Source: Hericium rajendrae (Eukaryota > Basidiomycota > Agaricomycetes > Russulales > Hericiaceae). From it: a stretch of 64,000 bases of DNA. The position numbers and the translations under genes were made by a program. The DNA lies in NCBI GenBank assembly GCA_033439255.1, contig CM065886.1, positions 2,232,001-2,296,000 of the forward strand. Reading direction: 5' to 3'. Position 1 is the stretch's first letter. Each line of letters opens with the position of its first letter. Shown here one piece after another: positions 29,914-43,069 of the stretch. The notes beneath the pieces were generated by a model. The model saw only the letters and a list, made by a program, of their open reading frames with translations, made no database searches and had not been told where the DNA came from.

Positions 29914-32900
29914 ATGCCTACACTAAATTCCGAAGGCTCAACATGCTCAACCAGCTACTCGGATCCAGAAACGGACGCATTGATTGCGGCCGTGCCCGTT
30001 GACTCCCCAGATCCAAGCCCAAACACATCAGAGGAGTCACACGGAACCAGGACGACGGCGGGGAGAAAACGCAAAGCCGAGTCACTCTCACCTAGGCCGG
30101 AACGGGATCCACGCTACAAACGAACGCGGATAGAGGGTGACTCGGGTGAGACCTGCAAGCCGTTCATCGTCGTAAGTCTGAGTATATGCGCATATACTCA
30201 TCGTGATCTCATTTTGGGCCCTTATCAGGCACATTCACAGCTCGTGCAGAGATGCATGGATGCACGGGGCTTGGCTTGGGGTGTGCAGTGGGAAATTGCA
30301 CGCCTCGTCAGCTCAGGCAAGATTACATGGGCCGATGTCTCTCCCGGACGCCTCGACCAGCTGAGAGGCAAGTGCCAAGACATCGCGCCTATGCTTGAGC
30401 GCATACTTCTCCCAGACGACCTTGTCCATGACGCGAGCAAGCGTGCAAGAATATCGGCAGACGAACTGTCCGCTCGTGTACGTGCCGTTCTTTACACTGC
30501 CTGCACAGTGGTATTTTTTGCAGAAGTAGTGGAACTCTTTTCTCAGCTTTCTGCATGAGCGTCGATAATAATGCAACCAACTCTTTTCGCGGATTCCAAA
30601 TCCGAAGGTGTTAGTTGGATTATTACGCACATCTGCAGAAACGTTATCCAGAAAGCGGTTCAACTACATCTCTCACTCTTCCCATGTGGAAAATACCACA
30701 GTGCAGGCAGCATTTCCTATTGACTGTCTTGACATTCAATTGCTTTCTGACTTTAGGCCCCGTGGAAAGAGCTGGATAGAGAAAGCGATGCCTTTTCTAT
30801 CTCAGACTGTGCTTGTCTTGGGACAGAACCGCTGCCTGCAGAATTTCCTCAAGGATGGTACGGTGGCAAGGTCGGATTTTCAGCGAAGCTGGTCAAATCA
30901 GAAAAGGATTTACGCCTGGAAATCCTGCAACCGGAGTTAAGTTCGTCGTCTCGTTTCACGCGCCGTTTCGGCTCGGATTTCATCATCCGTGTCCGCATCA
31001 ATGAGAAAGTATTCTTTGAGAGTAGTTTCTTGTCAAAGCTCGAGAGCCTCTTTTCACGTCCCTGGGTCATCAACGGTCGTGTGTTCCGTTTCTTCTACGC
31101 CAACAAGGATCGCCATGCCTTCCTGGCCGCAACAAACGAGACGTACGATGAACTGCAAGGCATCCGATGTCACCCGTATATGCCAAGGAGGATGGCATTA
31201 CTTGATTTCTTGAAGTGGCACAATCCGACGAGGACAAACTCGCAGCAGGTAAATCATCGTATCTCTTCTACTTCACACAGCTACTGATAAGGCGAAGACC
31301 ATGGCTAAATGGGCGTCTCGTTTTGCTCTCGGTCTTTCGAACTCGGTCCCCGGCATCCTTCTGGATGCTAGTCATGTCCGTCATATAGATGAAACAAGTG
31401 AGTAGATTAGCGAGACCGGTGGGTTGCTTGTTGACGATTATCAGTTTCCGAGCACTATTCTGGCTCTGGCAAAGTCCCGCCTGAGATGGAGATGACCGAC
31501 GGCTGTGGCTTCATCAACGCGGCTGGACTCCGTGCGCTGCACAAACTCGAAATATGGGACCGGTGCCCGACAGCGATCCAGTGCCGCATCCAAGGCGCAA
31601 AGGTACATCACACGCTCTGCCCACCTCTCTCCACTGATCTGCCGCCCAGGGTCTGCTGGTCCTGCATCCCGGCAAAGAAGAGAATGCGATGGAGCAGCCG
31701 TGCGTATGGCTGCGCCCGTCGCAGAAGAAGATCAAATACTCGTCCACAGCGCCGCTCGATCCCGCACAGCTGACAATCGACGTCCTCCGCGCTTCGCACC
31801 TGCGCACGCCCGTGCGCCTCTCGAAGGAGATGACCATCTGCCTCGCAGAGAACGGCGTGCCGCATGATGTGTTCGGGCAGCTGCTGCGGGAAGCACTGCA
31901 CGAGTGCGTGCAGAGCTTTATCAGCGGCTGGGACGACGTCGACGGCATGCTGCGCCTGTGGCGCACGGTCGCGAAGGAGGGAAGCGTCATGGCGCAGCGT
32001 ATGGCGCGGCGCGCGACGGGGCTCGCGCGCGTGCGCGGGCTCCGCGCATTCGATGAGGACGAGGACGAGGACGAGGACGGCGAGGACAGCGGCAGCTCGT
32101 CGGCGTGGTGGGAGGACGAGGTCAGCGGATGCCCATCGACGCTCGAGGAGACCGTGCTCGTGTTCTTGGACTCTGGCTTTCGGCCCGACAAGAATTCAAT
32201 TCTGGCCGACAAGCTACGGGCGGTGGTGAAGAAAGCAATTGGCCAACACTCGAGGTATCGCATCGAGGTGACTATGGGTTGTTCAGCTTTCATTATTCCT
32301 GGTGCGTAATGTTGCAAGTTGCTGCGTGTTCGATGCGATAACGTTTGTGCTCGTGAAAGATCCCTCGGGGAAGCTGAAGCCTGGTCAAATTCACGTGAAA
32401 AGCTCCCATCACAACTTGAAAATGCCGAATGGAGACATGACTGATAGGCTGACCGGCACTGTATTGGTATGTTGAACCTGTCTACCGTCAGCAGAGATGA
32501 TTTCAACATGCGCCCGTAGGTTACGCGTAATCCTGTCAAGCTATCCCGCGACGTACAAAAGGTTGGTGCTGATCGCCTTTGGGCGTATACGTCACTTAAA
32601 AACGCCCGTTGTCCAGGTCGAAGCAGTGAAGATTCCGGAGCTTGACGACTATCTTGATGTAATTGTCTTCTCGACGCAAGGCGAATGTTCGCTTGCAAGT
32701 CTCCTTGGAGGAGGCGAGTCAGTGACGTTATATTGGGTTTCGCTGGCTTACCATTACCCAGGCGACTATGATGGTGATAAGGTCGAGGTCATATGGCAGC
32801 CCGAAATTGTGCAGAACTTCACCAATGCCGACCTGAAACTGTCCAAGCCACCCGCCAATCTTATGAGATCATTCAAGGTGGAGAACGAGACTGTCACAGA

Positions 32901-33928
32901 TTTCCTGCAGAGGATGTCCAAGCAAATGGGCTCAGCTGAGGCTGAGCGAATTCGAGGGTTTCAAAGCGTTCTCATGGCTCCGCTGCGCGAGCCCGAAGTG
33001 GTTGGAATTTATTCCGGGCTGCATGATAACGCAATGTACTCCCTAGGATACAACAGCCCCGAAACCGTTCGGCTGGGATATATGTGAGTGTGACCTATAT
33101 CTTCCCCTGATTAAGGCTTGAACACAGAGTAATGCCAGGTTCTGTACCACCCTTGACGGTGCCAAGACGGGCTTGTCGGTCCTCAACTCGGTATTTACGC
33201 TGGATAAAAACAAATACTCTCACCAGCGGGCACCTTTATGGAAGAACAAGTTCGAAGAGCGCAAGGAAAACAAGGAAAAATCAGAACTCAAGATCAATAA
33301 GTCGAACCAACCCCGCATTCCTCGCGGGGAGAACCTACCACTGTTCATCATGGACTACCTTCAGAAAGTCGTAAAGCACGAGAGCGACGGCCAGTACGCA
33401 CTGGTGGAGAGATTTTTCAAGCAATATGAGGTGCTCCCAAGCGACGAGGTCCTCGAGAGGCCCTATAAATTGGCCAAGGCACGCACAGAGAGACAGTCCG
33501 AGCCGAACCAGGAATGCATGAAGGCGGAGCTCTCCGTTATCGAGATGCACGTCAAAGAGTGTTACGAGTACCATCGGGATAAGATGACGGGGGATAAATT
33601 TACGGTACTCCCTATCAAGAAGCGGCAGGACATGCTGCGCGATCTGTCGCGCGAGTTCATCAGCAAGCCGGCCGAGAACAAGTTGTCATTCTTCTCTGAA
33701 GAGGACGTATGGAGAATCCGCGCTTCTTATGCGTACTACTACGACCACTACGAGCTCTCCGACGAGGAGCCCCCCAAGGAGCCCCGCAAAAGGAAGCCTA
33801 CGAGGTTCCCGTGGAACGTGGCGATGCGCACATTGGGTGATATCAAGAGTGGGGTTAATCACCTACACAAGACGATTTCTCCTGAATTCTACCCATTGAT
33901 GGAGGTACGCAAGTCGGCGATTACTTGA
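29914..33928 (+). CDS. RNA-dependent RNA polymerase (RNA-silencing class)
   Basis: Eukaryotic RdRP that makes double-stranded RNA for small-RNA silencing. Exon 1 (ATG 29914) encodes a polar, nuclear-type N-terminus with basic clusters (AGRKRKAES; RYKRTRIEGD). Later exons give an N-terminal helical region, then APWKELDREDQDAF, GKVGFSAKLVK, an RNA-binding core (EMTDGCGFINAAGL; CPTAIQCRIQGAKGLLVLHP), an acidic insert (DEDEDEDEDGEDSG), and the double-psi barrel half: VLVTRNPVKLSRDVQKV, ELDDYLDVIVFSTQGE and, after an intron ending at 32761, the catalytic DYDGD at 32764-32778 with its three metal-binding Asp residues, followed by KVEVIWQPEIVQNF. The C-terminal helical domain runs to SPEFYPLMEVRKSAIT. 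The protein appears complete at well over 1,000 residues. Confidence 0.9.
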
Positions 33929-34367
33929 AGGCAGACCTTGGTGCAGTCGGAAGGGAGTTGGAAAGGTTGATCTCTTGTGGTTTGTATGTTTTCTTGCTTT
34001 TCGTTGTTGCTCTTCCACTTCTTGGTGCCAATATTGTGCTCCGACCGGCGTGTACGAGTATCATGCATGTGTAGCGCCATTTACCCCGGGATCTTGACTT
34101 GATTCCTATTATACCACAGTATCTGCGTCCATATATCGTTTCACATCTACTCTTCAGGATACATGTTGTGCTTGATATCTTCATACGGTAGCCATAACTC
34201 ATTCCGGGTGCATTCGCATTCATTGTACAAATGTAGCTTTCGCAATCTTGCTTTCTTGCACGGCATTCATATACCATAGGCATTCCATTGATTAACCCCA
34301 CTACCACCCAAATCCGACCGCATTCGATCTCTTGACGATTTCGCTTCCGCTATGTACAGCTGCAAGC
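33929..34367. other. Convergent 3' spacer
   Basis: 439 AT-leaning bases lie between the RdRP stop (plus) and the aldo/keto reductase stop (minus). It probably holds both 3' UTRs. Minus-strand frames here show no family features. Confidence 0.4.
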
Positions 34368-35669
34368 TTAGTCGGCGCCGACAGGGTTCCAGCTGATTGC
34401 ACCTGCCGCACCCTGATCTAGGTCGTTCAGGGCTTTCATTTCGTCTGCGCTGAGCTCGAAGTTGTAGACGTCGGCATTGGACCTGATGCGCGCTGGATTG
34501 GCCGACTTCGGCAGAGGGATAAAGCTACGCGTCGGTAGCCACATCAGAATAACACGGGACAGAGAGATGACAAGGACATAGACTGACCCAGCCTGGAGTG
34601 ACCATCGGATCAGGATCTGACCGGGATCGCGTTGGTGCTGAAGCAAATATGAGAGGAATGCTATGATGCAACGTGGGTGCAAGCACCTTCTCGGCGATGT
34701 GGACGATCACAGGATGATCCGTCTTGCCGCGTATGAGTGGGCAGTACGCCTCGACGACGATGTTGTTCTTGCGGCACCACTCCACGATGGGCTTCTGCTG
34801 GCAGAAGGGGTGGATCTGCAATGTATGCGCATGAATAACCCTTAGACCCAAAGATGGCGCCTCTGATTACCTCAATCTGGTTTACGGTGGGTAACTCTAA
34901 CCCTGCCGCCTGGATCTCCTTTAAATGATGAATTCCACTGCAGTCCCGATCAATACGAAGATATGCAACAGACGATACTTCACATACTAATTAGAGACAC
35001 CAACGCTCTTGACTTTGCCGTCGTCTCTTAGTTTCAGCAGAGCGCGGTACGTTTCGAGACGTCTTTCCGTCCCCGACAAAGGATCATGAATCAGGAAAAG
35101 ATCGATATAATCTGTTGTTGAGAATAGTGAGCATATGATTGCGGGCGCATATTATAGCGATGTGGACTGACCGAAACCAAGGCGATTCATCGATTGCTGC
35201 ACGCCTGCCAACGTGCTTTCATATCCATGATTCTGGCTCATGACCTTGCTAGCTGATAAATTAAAAAAGACGAAGGCTTGACCGATCGCCAAAGGACGGC
35301 GGGATGGAAAATACGCACTAACGAAGACCTCGCTCCGTGGAACACCACTCGCTCGCACGCCTTGCCCGACCTCCGTTTCATTGCCGTAGTGTTGTGCGAC
35401 ATCGATATGTCTGGTCAGACCAGACAGTATAACCGATGAGCATTGCCTGCCCAACGATTTCAGCGGGACGTCACACCTGTATCCCACCTTAATCGCATCG
35501 GCGACTGTTTCCACTCCATTGCGATTCAACGCAACGCCATATCCGAGCAGAGGGATCTCGTAACCTGTATGATAACAGAATCTGTGAAGCAAACATGGCT
35601 TCTGGAGATAGCAGTGCGAGGCTTACCGGAGGACAGTTTGGCAGTCGACTGAAGCGTCAACTGAGACAT
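34368..35669 (-). CDS. Aldo/keto reductase
   Basis: NADPH-dependent carbonyl reductase with a TIM-barrel fold. The ATG at 35669 begins MSQLTLQSTAKLSSG, followed across an intron by YEIPLLGYGVALN. The active-site region is IDVAQHYGNETEVGQGV: the catalytic Asp and Tyr are present, and Gln stands where many members have Ala. The catalytic Lys region is around KVMSQNHGYESTL, followed by SMNRLGFDYIDLFLIHDP with the conserved His. Then come DDGKVKSVGVSN, VNQIEIHPFCQQKPIVEWC, VVEAYCPLIRGK, and the cofactor loop FIPLPKSANPARIRSNADVY. The C-terminus is ISWNPVGAD. An in-frame upstream ATG at 35756 would add MPHRFTSLIAPLRSPYALAG, which looks like a mitochondrial presequence, so two forms are possible. 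The substrate is unknown. Confidence 0.88.
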
Positions 35670-36164
35670 AATGCTATGGATCGCGTACCTGCGGACTCCT
35701 GCAAGTGCGTATGGCGAACGAAGAGGTGCGATTAGAGAAGTGAATCTGTGCGGCATAAATACCTGGTAGGACATGCACTGCGATATAAATACACTCACTA
35801 GTCTCTCTCTGGTATCCACAGCGCGGGCGTTCTATCGGCTCCAGTTAGGAGACCCACGTACTGAGCGCTAAGGCGATGTTTCCACGATGCGCAGATTGGC
35901 AGGTGGGTCCTGGTGTATAGCAACGACGCCCCAGCTCGAGTCAAGGTCGCTGCGGCTTCGCGACATCGGTTCCTGCACGGGTTGTCGACATGTCAACATA
36001 AAGACAACGAGTCAAAGCTCGATTTACTGGCGTGACAGACGAACGTCACAGGCGCGTTACAAATCGTCACAACTTGTTACATGACACGACGCGCGTCGAG
36101 GTGCACCGAGTCGCGGTCATTCCAGAGACGCACACCCCTTTGCACCCACCCTCATCCTACCACA
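35670..36164. other. Divergent promoter region
   Basis: 495 bases lie between the reductase start (minus) and RPN1 start (plus). The left part may encode an alternative targeting leader for the reductase (to 35756). A motif GGTGG-C-A, typical of proteasome gene promoters in yeasts, was looked for and not found in clear form. Confidence 0.4.
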
Positions 36165-39100
36165 ATGCCGGAGCCAGTCGAACTTGCAGTACCATCTAAA
36201 GATGCGAAGAAGAAGGAGAAGAAGGAGCAGAAGGAGCAGAAGCCCGGCGAAGCCAATGGCAAGCTCATTCCTGAAACGAAGGAGGGAGAGGAGCTCGTGC
36301 GTTCTCAGAATTGTGAATTATAGCGGCATAAGGCTGACTGGCGTGGTTGTCACAGTCGGAGGAGGACCAGCAACTGAAGGGAGAACTGGAGATGCTGGTG
36401 GAACGGTTGAAGGTACGTCTACATCGAAGTGGTCGCTAGATTCCAGCCATCGGAAGCCTACGCGTCCTTGCATGCTTTCATCGTCCCGGGTTCGGTGACT
36501 CAAGCTTTTCTGAATAGGAACCGAATACTGAGCTGTATCGGCCTGCACTGGAGACTCTCCGAACGCTTATTCGCACATCGACCTCTTCGATGACGTCCGT
36601 GCCCAAACCATTGAAGTTCCTCCGACCATTCTATCCTGAATTGCAGACGCTATGGGAGACCTGGCCAGCATCCGAGGACAAGGTAAGCAGGCTTTCCTTC
36701 CTGCCAAGTTTGTTATTAACGTCGGTCGCCGCAGAGCCTCTTCGCCGACATTCTCTCTGTCCTCGCCATGACCTACTCCGACACAGAACCGCGCGGTACC
36801 CTCCGCTATCGCCTGCTCGCTACATCCCTCCGTCTACCTACATCTCCGTTACACGACCCGAGCGAATGGGGCCACGAGTACATCCGCCACCTCGCCGCCG
36901 AGCTTGGCGAAGAGTTCGCCCTGCGTGAGCAGACCGAGCTCGGCGAGCCGATAGCGGACGTTGAGCTCATCACCACGCATCCGACGTTTCCACCGGCCGA
37001 GCCCGAGGCAGATGAGGAGAAAAAGGACGAGGCAAAGGAGGCGGAGGAGGCGGAGAAGAAGGAGAAGGAGCGGAAAGAGCTGCTGGAGGTCCTGAGGAAG
37101 CGGCGGACACCGATCGATGTGGGGACCATCGACGATCTGCGCGAGCTTGCAGTCATGTGCGCGACGTTTCTGCTGCAACACAACGCGGAACCGGACGCTG
37201 TGGACCTGCTGGAGGAGCTTGAATTCATCGAGAAGATTGTCGAGCTGGTCGATGAGAACACCTACGGCCGTGTCTGCGCGTATATGGTCGCGTGCGTCTC
37301 TTCCGCCCCTTTTTTATAGAAACTTCACACTAACAGCCTATTCAGCTGTGTGAACCTGCTTCCCCCAGACGACGACCGCACCTTCCTCAGGACGGCGCAT
37401 CAGATCTACGAGCAGCACCATAAATTCACAGAAGCGCTCTCCCTCGCCATCCGCCTCAACGATCCCGAACTCATACGCAAAGACTTCCATGCACCGGGGA
37501 ACCGGTACGTACCACACACAAAACCTGCTCTCCCTATTTATTCACACTTATCTTTAGGTCAATGAAGCGCCAGCTCGCATTTATCCTTGCGCGTGCGCAG
37601 ACACCGCTGGAATGGCTGCAGCCATCAATATCAGACGAAGAGGCTGCCGAGGAGCTGCCTGAAGACCTTTTGGAATGTTTGTCCAATGCGAAGCTGAGCT
37701 CATCTTTCCGGGAGTTTGGCAAGGAGGTCGGCGTTGAAGAAGCTAAGAGCCTGGAGGACGTGTACAAGAGCCATCTTGAGAACACAAGTATGTGCATGCG
37801 CTTTCGCTCGGTCGCGTTTGATTAATTTCCTCGCACGATACAGGAACTGCGGCAAATATTGATTCTGCACGTGGTAACCTGGCCGGGACTTTCGTCAATG
37901 CATTCGTCAATGCAGGATTCGGAAACGACAAGTTGATGGTTGAGGCCGAAGAGGGTAGCAGCTGGATCTACAAGAATAAGGACCACGGTATGTTCTTCTA
38001 ACTGTCTCTTGAGCACAACAATGCTCATGGTGCACTTATAGGTATGATGTCTGCTGCAGCAAGTTTGGGTTTGAGTTTACTCTGGGACACGGACGTCGGT
38101 CTCAGCCATGTGGACAAATACACTTATTCGCATGAGGAATATATCAAGGTATATCTCTTCTTGTACTGTTTCGACTTCTACTGAGCAATTAATAGGCCGG
38201 TGCTCTCCTCGCAACTGGCATTCTCAACACCGGTGTCCGTTCAGAAGCTGATGCCGCTCTTGCTCTCCTCGGCGAATACCTCGAGAACAAGTCTACCACA
38301 CTCAAAACAAGCGCTATCGTTGGTCTTGGGCTCGCATATTCCGGCTCACACCGTGAAGATCTGCTCGCCATGCTTGTGCCGCTCATCAGCGACGACTCGG
38401 GCAGCATGGAGATTGCGTCATTGGCGGCGCTTGCAACCGGCCTCGTCTTTGTCGGCAGTGAGAACGGGGAGGCTGCGGGCACGATCTTGCAGACGTTGAT
38501 GGAGCGCGAGGATGCCGCTCTGGATTCGAAGTGGGCGAGATTCATGGGTCTTGGATTGGCTCTGCTGTATCTCGGTACGGCTACTCTTGTTTATGGCCAT
38601 ACAGGAGGTTAATGGTTGTCGCTTTTAGGTCAAAAGGGCAGCGACTCGTATGACGCAACGATTGAGACGCTCAAGGCCATCCCGCATCAAGTGTCCAAGC
38701 AGATTCAGATCCTCGTCGACATGTGCGCCTTCGCCGGCTCAGGCGACGTGCTTAAGGTTCAATCGATGCTCTATCACTGCGGTGAGCACGTCGACACTTC
38801 GAAGAAGGACGAAAAGAAAGAGGGCGAAGAGGCCAAGGGCGATGAGAAGAAGGAAGAGGAACCGCAGAAGATCGACGATACGTTCCAGGCATTCGCCGTC
38901 CTCGGCATCGCGCTCGTCTCGATGGGCGAGGATATCGGCTCGGACATGTCGCTGCGGACATTCAACCACCTCATGCACTACGGCGAGCCCGTGATCCGCA
39001 AGATGGTGCCCCTTGCACTCGGCCTCGTCTCTGTGTCGAATCCGCAGCTGCCGATCATGGACACCCTGTCGAAGTACAGCCACGACAACGACCTCAGCGT

Positions 39101-39812
39101 CGCGCTGAATGCGATTTTCGCGATGGGCCTTCTGGGCGCGGGCACAAATAACGCTCGGCTGGCGCAGATGCTCCGGCAGCTCGCAGGCTACTACTATAAG
39201 GAGCCGGACTGCCTGTTCATGGTGCGCATCGCCCAGGGATTGGTGCACATGGGCAAGGGCACGATTTCGCTCAACCCCTTCTTCCTGGACCGCTCGGTGA
39301 TGTCGAGGACGGCAGTGGCTGGTTTACTGGCAACACTGATTGCATTCACGGATGCCAAGTCATGTACGTGTAATTCTTCCTGGTCGACATCGATTTATTG
39401 ACTGGTGGATATTTTGCAGTTGTTCTGGACAAGTACCATTGGATGCTCTACTTTCTCACCCCAGCGATGTACCCGCGGTTCCTCATCACCCTCGATGAGG
39501 ACCTCAACCCTCAGCCAGTTACCGTGCGCGTTGGACAGGTGCGTGTCTCATTCTCTTCCGCGAATTTTGAACAATTGTTTATGGGCATTGCTTGCACCTC
39601 AGGCTGTCGATGTTGTCGGCCAAGCTGGCAAACCGCGCACGATCTCCGGCTTCCAGACACATTCGACGCCCGTGCGGCTCGCTACCACCGAGCGCGCAGA
39701 GCTGGCGACAGAGGAGTACCTCCCATATTCGCATGTACTGGAGGGCTTCGTCATTCTTGGGAAAAACTTGGGGTATGAGAAGGAAGAGGGCGGCGTTGGC
39801 ATGGAAGTTTAG
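36165..39812 (+). CDS. 26S proteasome regulatory subunit RPN1
   Basis: Scaffold of the 19S proteasome base that holds ubiquitin-receptor and shuttle proteins. The ATG at 36165 gives [20 protein letters not shown], with a Lys/Glu-rich N-terminus; an in-frame upstream ATG at 36081 gives no family match. Then come [79 protein letters not shown] and [17 protein letters not shown], all strongly RPN1-like. An acidic/basic insert ([19 protein letters not shown]) precedes [18 protein letters not shown]. The middle holds the proteasome/cyclosome repeats ([36 protein letters not shown]). A second charged insert lies at about 38810. The C-terminus ends [17 protein letters not shown]. There are about nine introns. 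The 3' end lies only 205 bases from that of MLH1. Confidence 0.95.
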
Positions 39813-40017
39813 ATAGCAGCTCTTCTGTACGAGTCGGACGTGTAGAAGTCGAGATAATAATTCATTTTCCATTCTTCTTGTACTCTTGTATTCCATGTGT
39901 GCGGCGTCGAGGTGGACAGGGAGACTCCTTGATATACTATTAGCCAGAAACCTGGACAGAAGCTATGGTACAGATGGTCTATATGGTGACTGTAAAACTG
40001 TAACATAAAAGAGACAT

Positions 40018-43000
40018 TCAACACCTCTCGAAGACGCGATATAAGTCCGGCAAATTTGCAACCTGTACGACGTCTCGGGATAGTAGCGACTTCGGCGCGA
40101 CGAGGTACTTGCGCATCGCCGGGAACAGGACATGCTGGATCTGCCACTTCTCTGCCTTCTCATCGGAGTCCGTACTTTCCTGTGAGGCGTCTGGCGCCGG
40201 AATCGAAGGCGGGAGCGGGCCTGGTCCGGGGGTATAGAAATAAGCCAGTTCGCGGAGAAATGATTCAAAGCACTCGGCCTCGGAATTCCAGTTCACCTAC
40301 TCAGGGAAAGTCAGAGATTTGAACACTCAGAGCAAAGTGAAACAGACTTGTGGACCCAGTCTCATCAAGAAGAGTGGCAGCTTGTCGAGGTTGGGGGTAT
40401 AGTCCCGTAAAATGAGCGGGAGCGCCTCTACCAGTCCGTCTGCCGTGATTGATAGCGAGAAATACTCGACTAGCATTTCGCGGCGGCCGATGAGTGTTTC
40501 TACGATGGCCTATGGCATGTTCAGCATGTCTCAGTTGACACGACAAGTCGAGGAGAAATACGCACGTCAACAATCTGTTCTTTCGACATCTTGCTGCGTT
40601 CGGTCCCTTCTTCTGCCTCAACGGCAAGAGCAACCAACTCTCGAAGCGGCGGCGGAGGGTCGAGCTTGAGGCGGGGCAGATTGCCAAATTGGCGAAGCCC
40701 CAGCTGGAAGAACAGCTCTTCTCTGGTCATGAAAAGCGAGCACAACGGTGAGGACAACTTCATAATGGCTTGGGCAGAAGTGACGTACGCAAGGGCTCCA
40801 TGACTAACAAGATACAACCGCGTCGAGTGCTGCACCAGGCTGAGCTCTCTCTCCAGATCAACAACGCCCACGAAGATATGCTTTTCCAGGATCTCCGTAA
40901 GCTCTGCAGATTTTCACATGCATAAGCTCCGCACTGTCATCTAGAACACGAAGAATACAGTCCACGTACGTTTATGCTTTCCTTTGCTAAGCCGCTGCCG
41001 CAGGATCTGCACGCTCGTCAGGAAACACACCGACTCCTTGATCACCTTCGTCTTCTCCTTTTCACCGCCGAGCGCCTGGTTCGTCGTCGGACGGCCGCCC
41101 TGCACGGGAAACATCGAGTCCAGCGTCCGATCCGCGACCGAGGTGCGGACTTTGTGTTGGGACAGCACTGGCTTCTTCTTCGCAGGTGCTGACGGTCGCG
41201 GTTCCTCTGCCTTGTCCTCATCGTCATCCTCAGGGGAGGGCTCAGTGCGGACCTTCTCGCTCGCTCTTTCTTTTCCTTTGGGCGAAGGCTCGGGTGGTGG
41301 CGCGATACCACCAGTAAGAAGGGTCTGAATAAAACAAGATTAAGATCAGCTAACGCGCAAATGTGAGCAAGACGACAAATAGACTTACCTGATATTCAAA
41401 GGTACGTTCGCCTATCGCGGATAGCTTCGCCTGCATCGCATCGGCCACTTGCTCTGTAATTGCCTCCTCGTCTAGGAAATGCACCTCGCGTTTCGTTGGA
41501 TGTACGTTCACATCGACCGTGGTAGGATCAAGTTGAAGGCTATTACACTGCATGTTAGTATGGCAGGTAGAATCGAATGCAGAGTAGTATGGACCTGAGA
41601 TAGATGAATGGCGAGCTTCCTTTGGGCAGGATCCCCATGTACACGGCTTCAATCGCTCGCTTGATCCTTGAGGAATCGATCAGGCGATCTAAGCACCGCA
41701 TATAGTCAGTAAATTACGACGATGACAGGGTATATGCGCGTACGATTGATGAACAAGAGGAACACCATCTTTTTGGCGTGGTAGTTCGCATTTGTGAAAT
41801 GCACGTCCGCAGTCCATTTTGGGTTTCCCTCTACGTGCGGATCTTCCTCGTCGTCTTCACCGCCTTCTTCCTCCTGGTCTATGTGTTTGCGCTTTCCGAG
41901 GGAGACGTCTGTGGCCTTCCCCTTTCGCTTGGTCGAAGGAGATACTTGCAGATTTAGTAGATCTTTTGCAATGCTTTGTCCGTAAAGCACGCGGATTGCT
42001 TGCTGTGTTGTTTCAGTAGCAGGTGTTGATAGGTCAGGAGAGGGACTACCGGACTAACGTTACACTCACATCAGTTCGACGCTAGGAAACCGGAATAATG
42101 GATAAGCCTGACCTTCTTGCAGATAAAGGACACGTGGCTGTTATGCACGGCGTATTTCGTCACGACGTCCAGGATGCGTGCATGCTCCTCGCTCGATGAT
42201 CGAAGGGCAGAGAGTCGGGCGGGCGTGTTGTAGAAAAGATTCTCTACCTTCAGAGACAGAAACCTGTGTGAAGAGGGGGTGATGAATGAATATGAATGAA
42301 GCCATACCGTGATGGTGGTCCCGATATTTCCTGCAAAGGGCTTTGGATCGGGGCTGACGCCTGGTTTAGACGGTGCAAGTTCACCATCCACATAGCATGC
42401 ACTATAAACATGACAATTGGGTTAGTGACGGAACAAGGAATGCCAACACATTAGTGACTAATAGCGACCACGAATTTCTTAGGCATCATAGAAAACCTAC
42501 CGCCATGCACACGGGTCGCCGCGAATCTTGGTTATGACACTGAGCTTCGCAACGTGTGAGATAGATGCAAGAGCCTCGCCACGAAAGCCATATGTGGTAA
42601 GCCGAGAAAGGTCAGAGAAAGTTGAAAGCTTCGATGTCGTGTGTCGATGTGCAAGGATGGGAAGAGAGGATTTCTGACACCATGGTTTAGCAGGCCTCGA
42701 CGTGTTCTCGCATGCCGGGGCATTGGGTGCTGAAGAGCTCACCTGAATGCCGGAACCGTTATCCTGGATCTGAAGTAATGTCATACCACCGTTCTTGACT
42801 GTGACACGGATGGACGTCGCTCCTGCGTCTAAACTGTTCTCGAGCAGTTCTTTGAGTGCGGAAGCCGGTCTATGGATTATCTATCAGAAATGGCACATCG
42901 AGTATCAGTTTTCAGGAATATATGCGGCATTAATCATAGTCCAGAAAGTGCGAACCTCTCCCGCGGCAATGCGATTGATCAGGGACTGCTGAAGGCGGCG

Positions 43001-43069
43001 GATGGGCTCCGGTTCCGGAAGTTTCTTCTCGTTGTCTTGGGCAGAAGACTGTGCGTTATCAGCGCTCAT
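40018..43069 (-). CDS. MLH1: DNA mismatch repair protein MLH1
   Basis: MutL-family ATPase that couples mismatch recognition to excision and also acts in meiotic crossover. The ATG at 43069 gives [11 protein letters not shown] and then [17 protein letters not shown]. Next are the GHKL motifs: [12 protein letters not shown] (motif I region), [20 protein letters not shown] (motif II), [19 protein letters not shown] and [20 protein letters not shown]. The transducer domain has [20 protein letters not shown] with the conserved Lys and His. An acidic, Ser-rich linker ([18 protein letters not shown]) leads to the dimerisation domain ([39 protein letters not shown]) and the C-terminus [14 protein letters not shown], which matches the FERC end that is invariant in MLH1. 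It is complete, with about ten introns. Confidence 0.96.
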
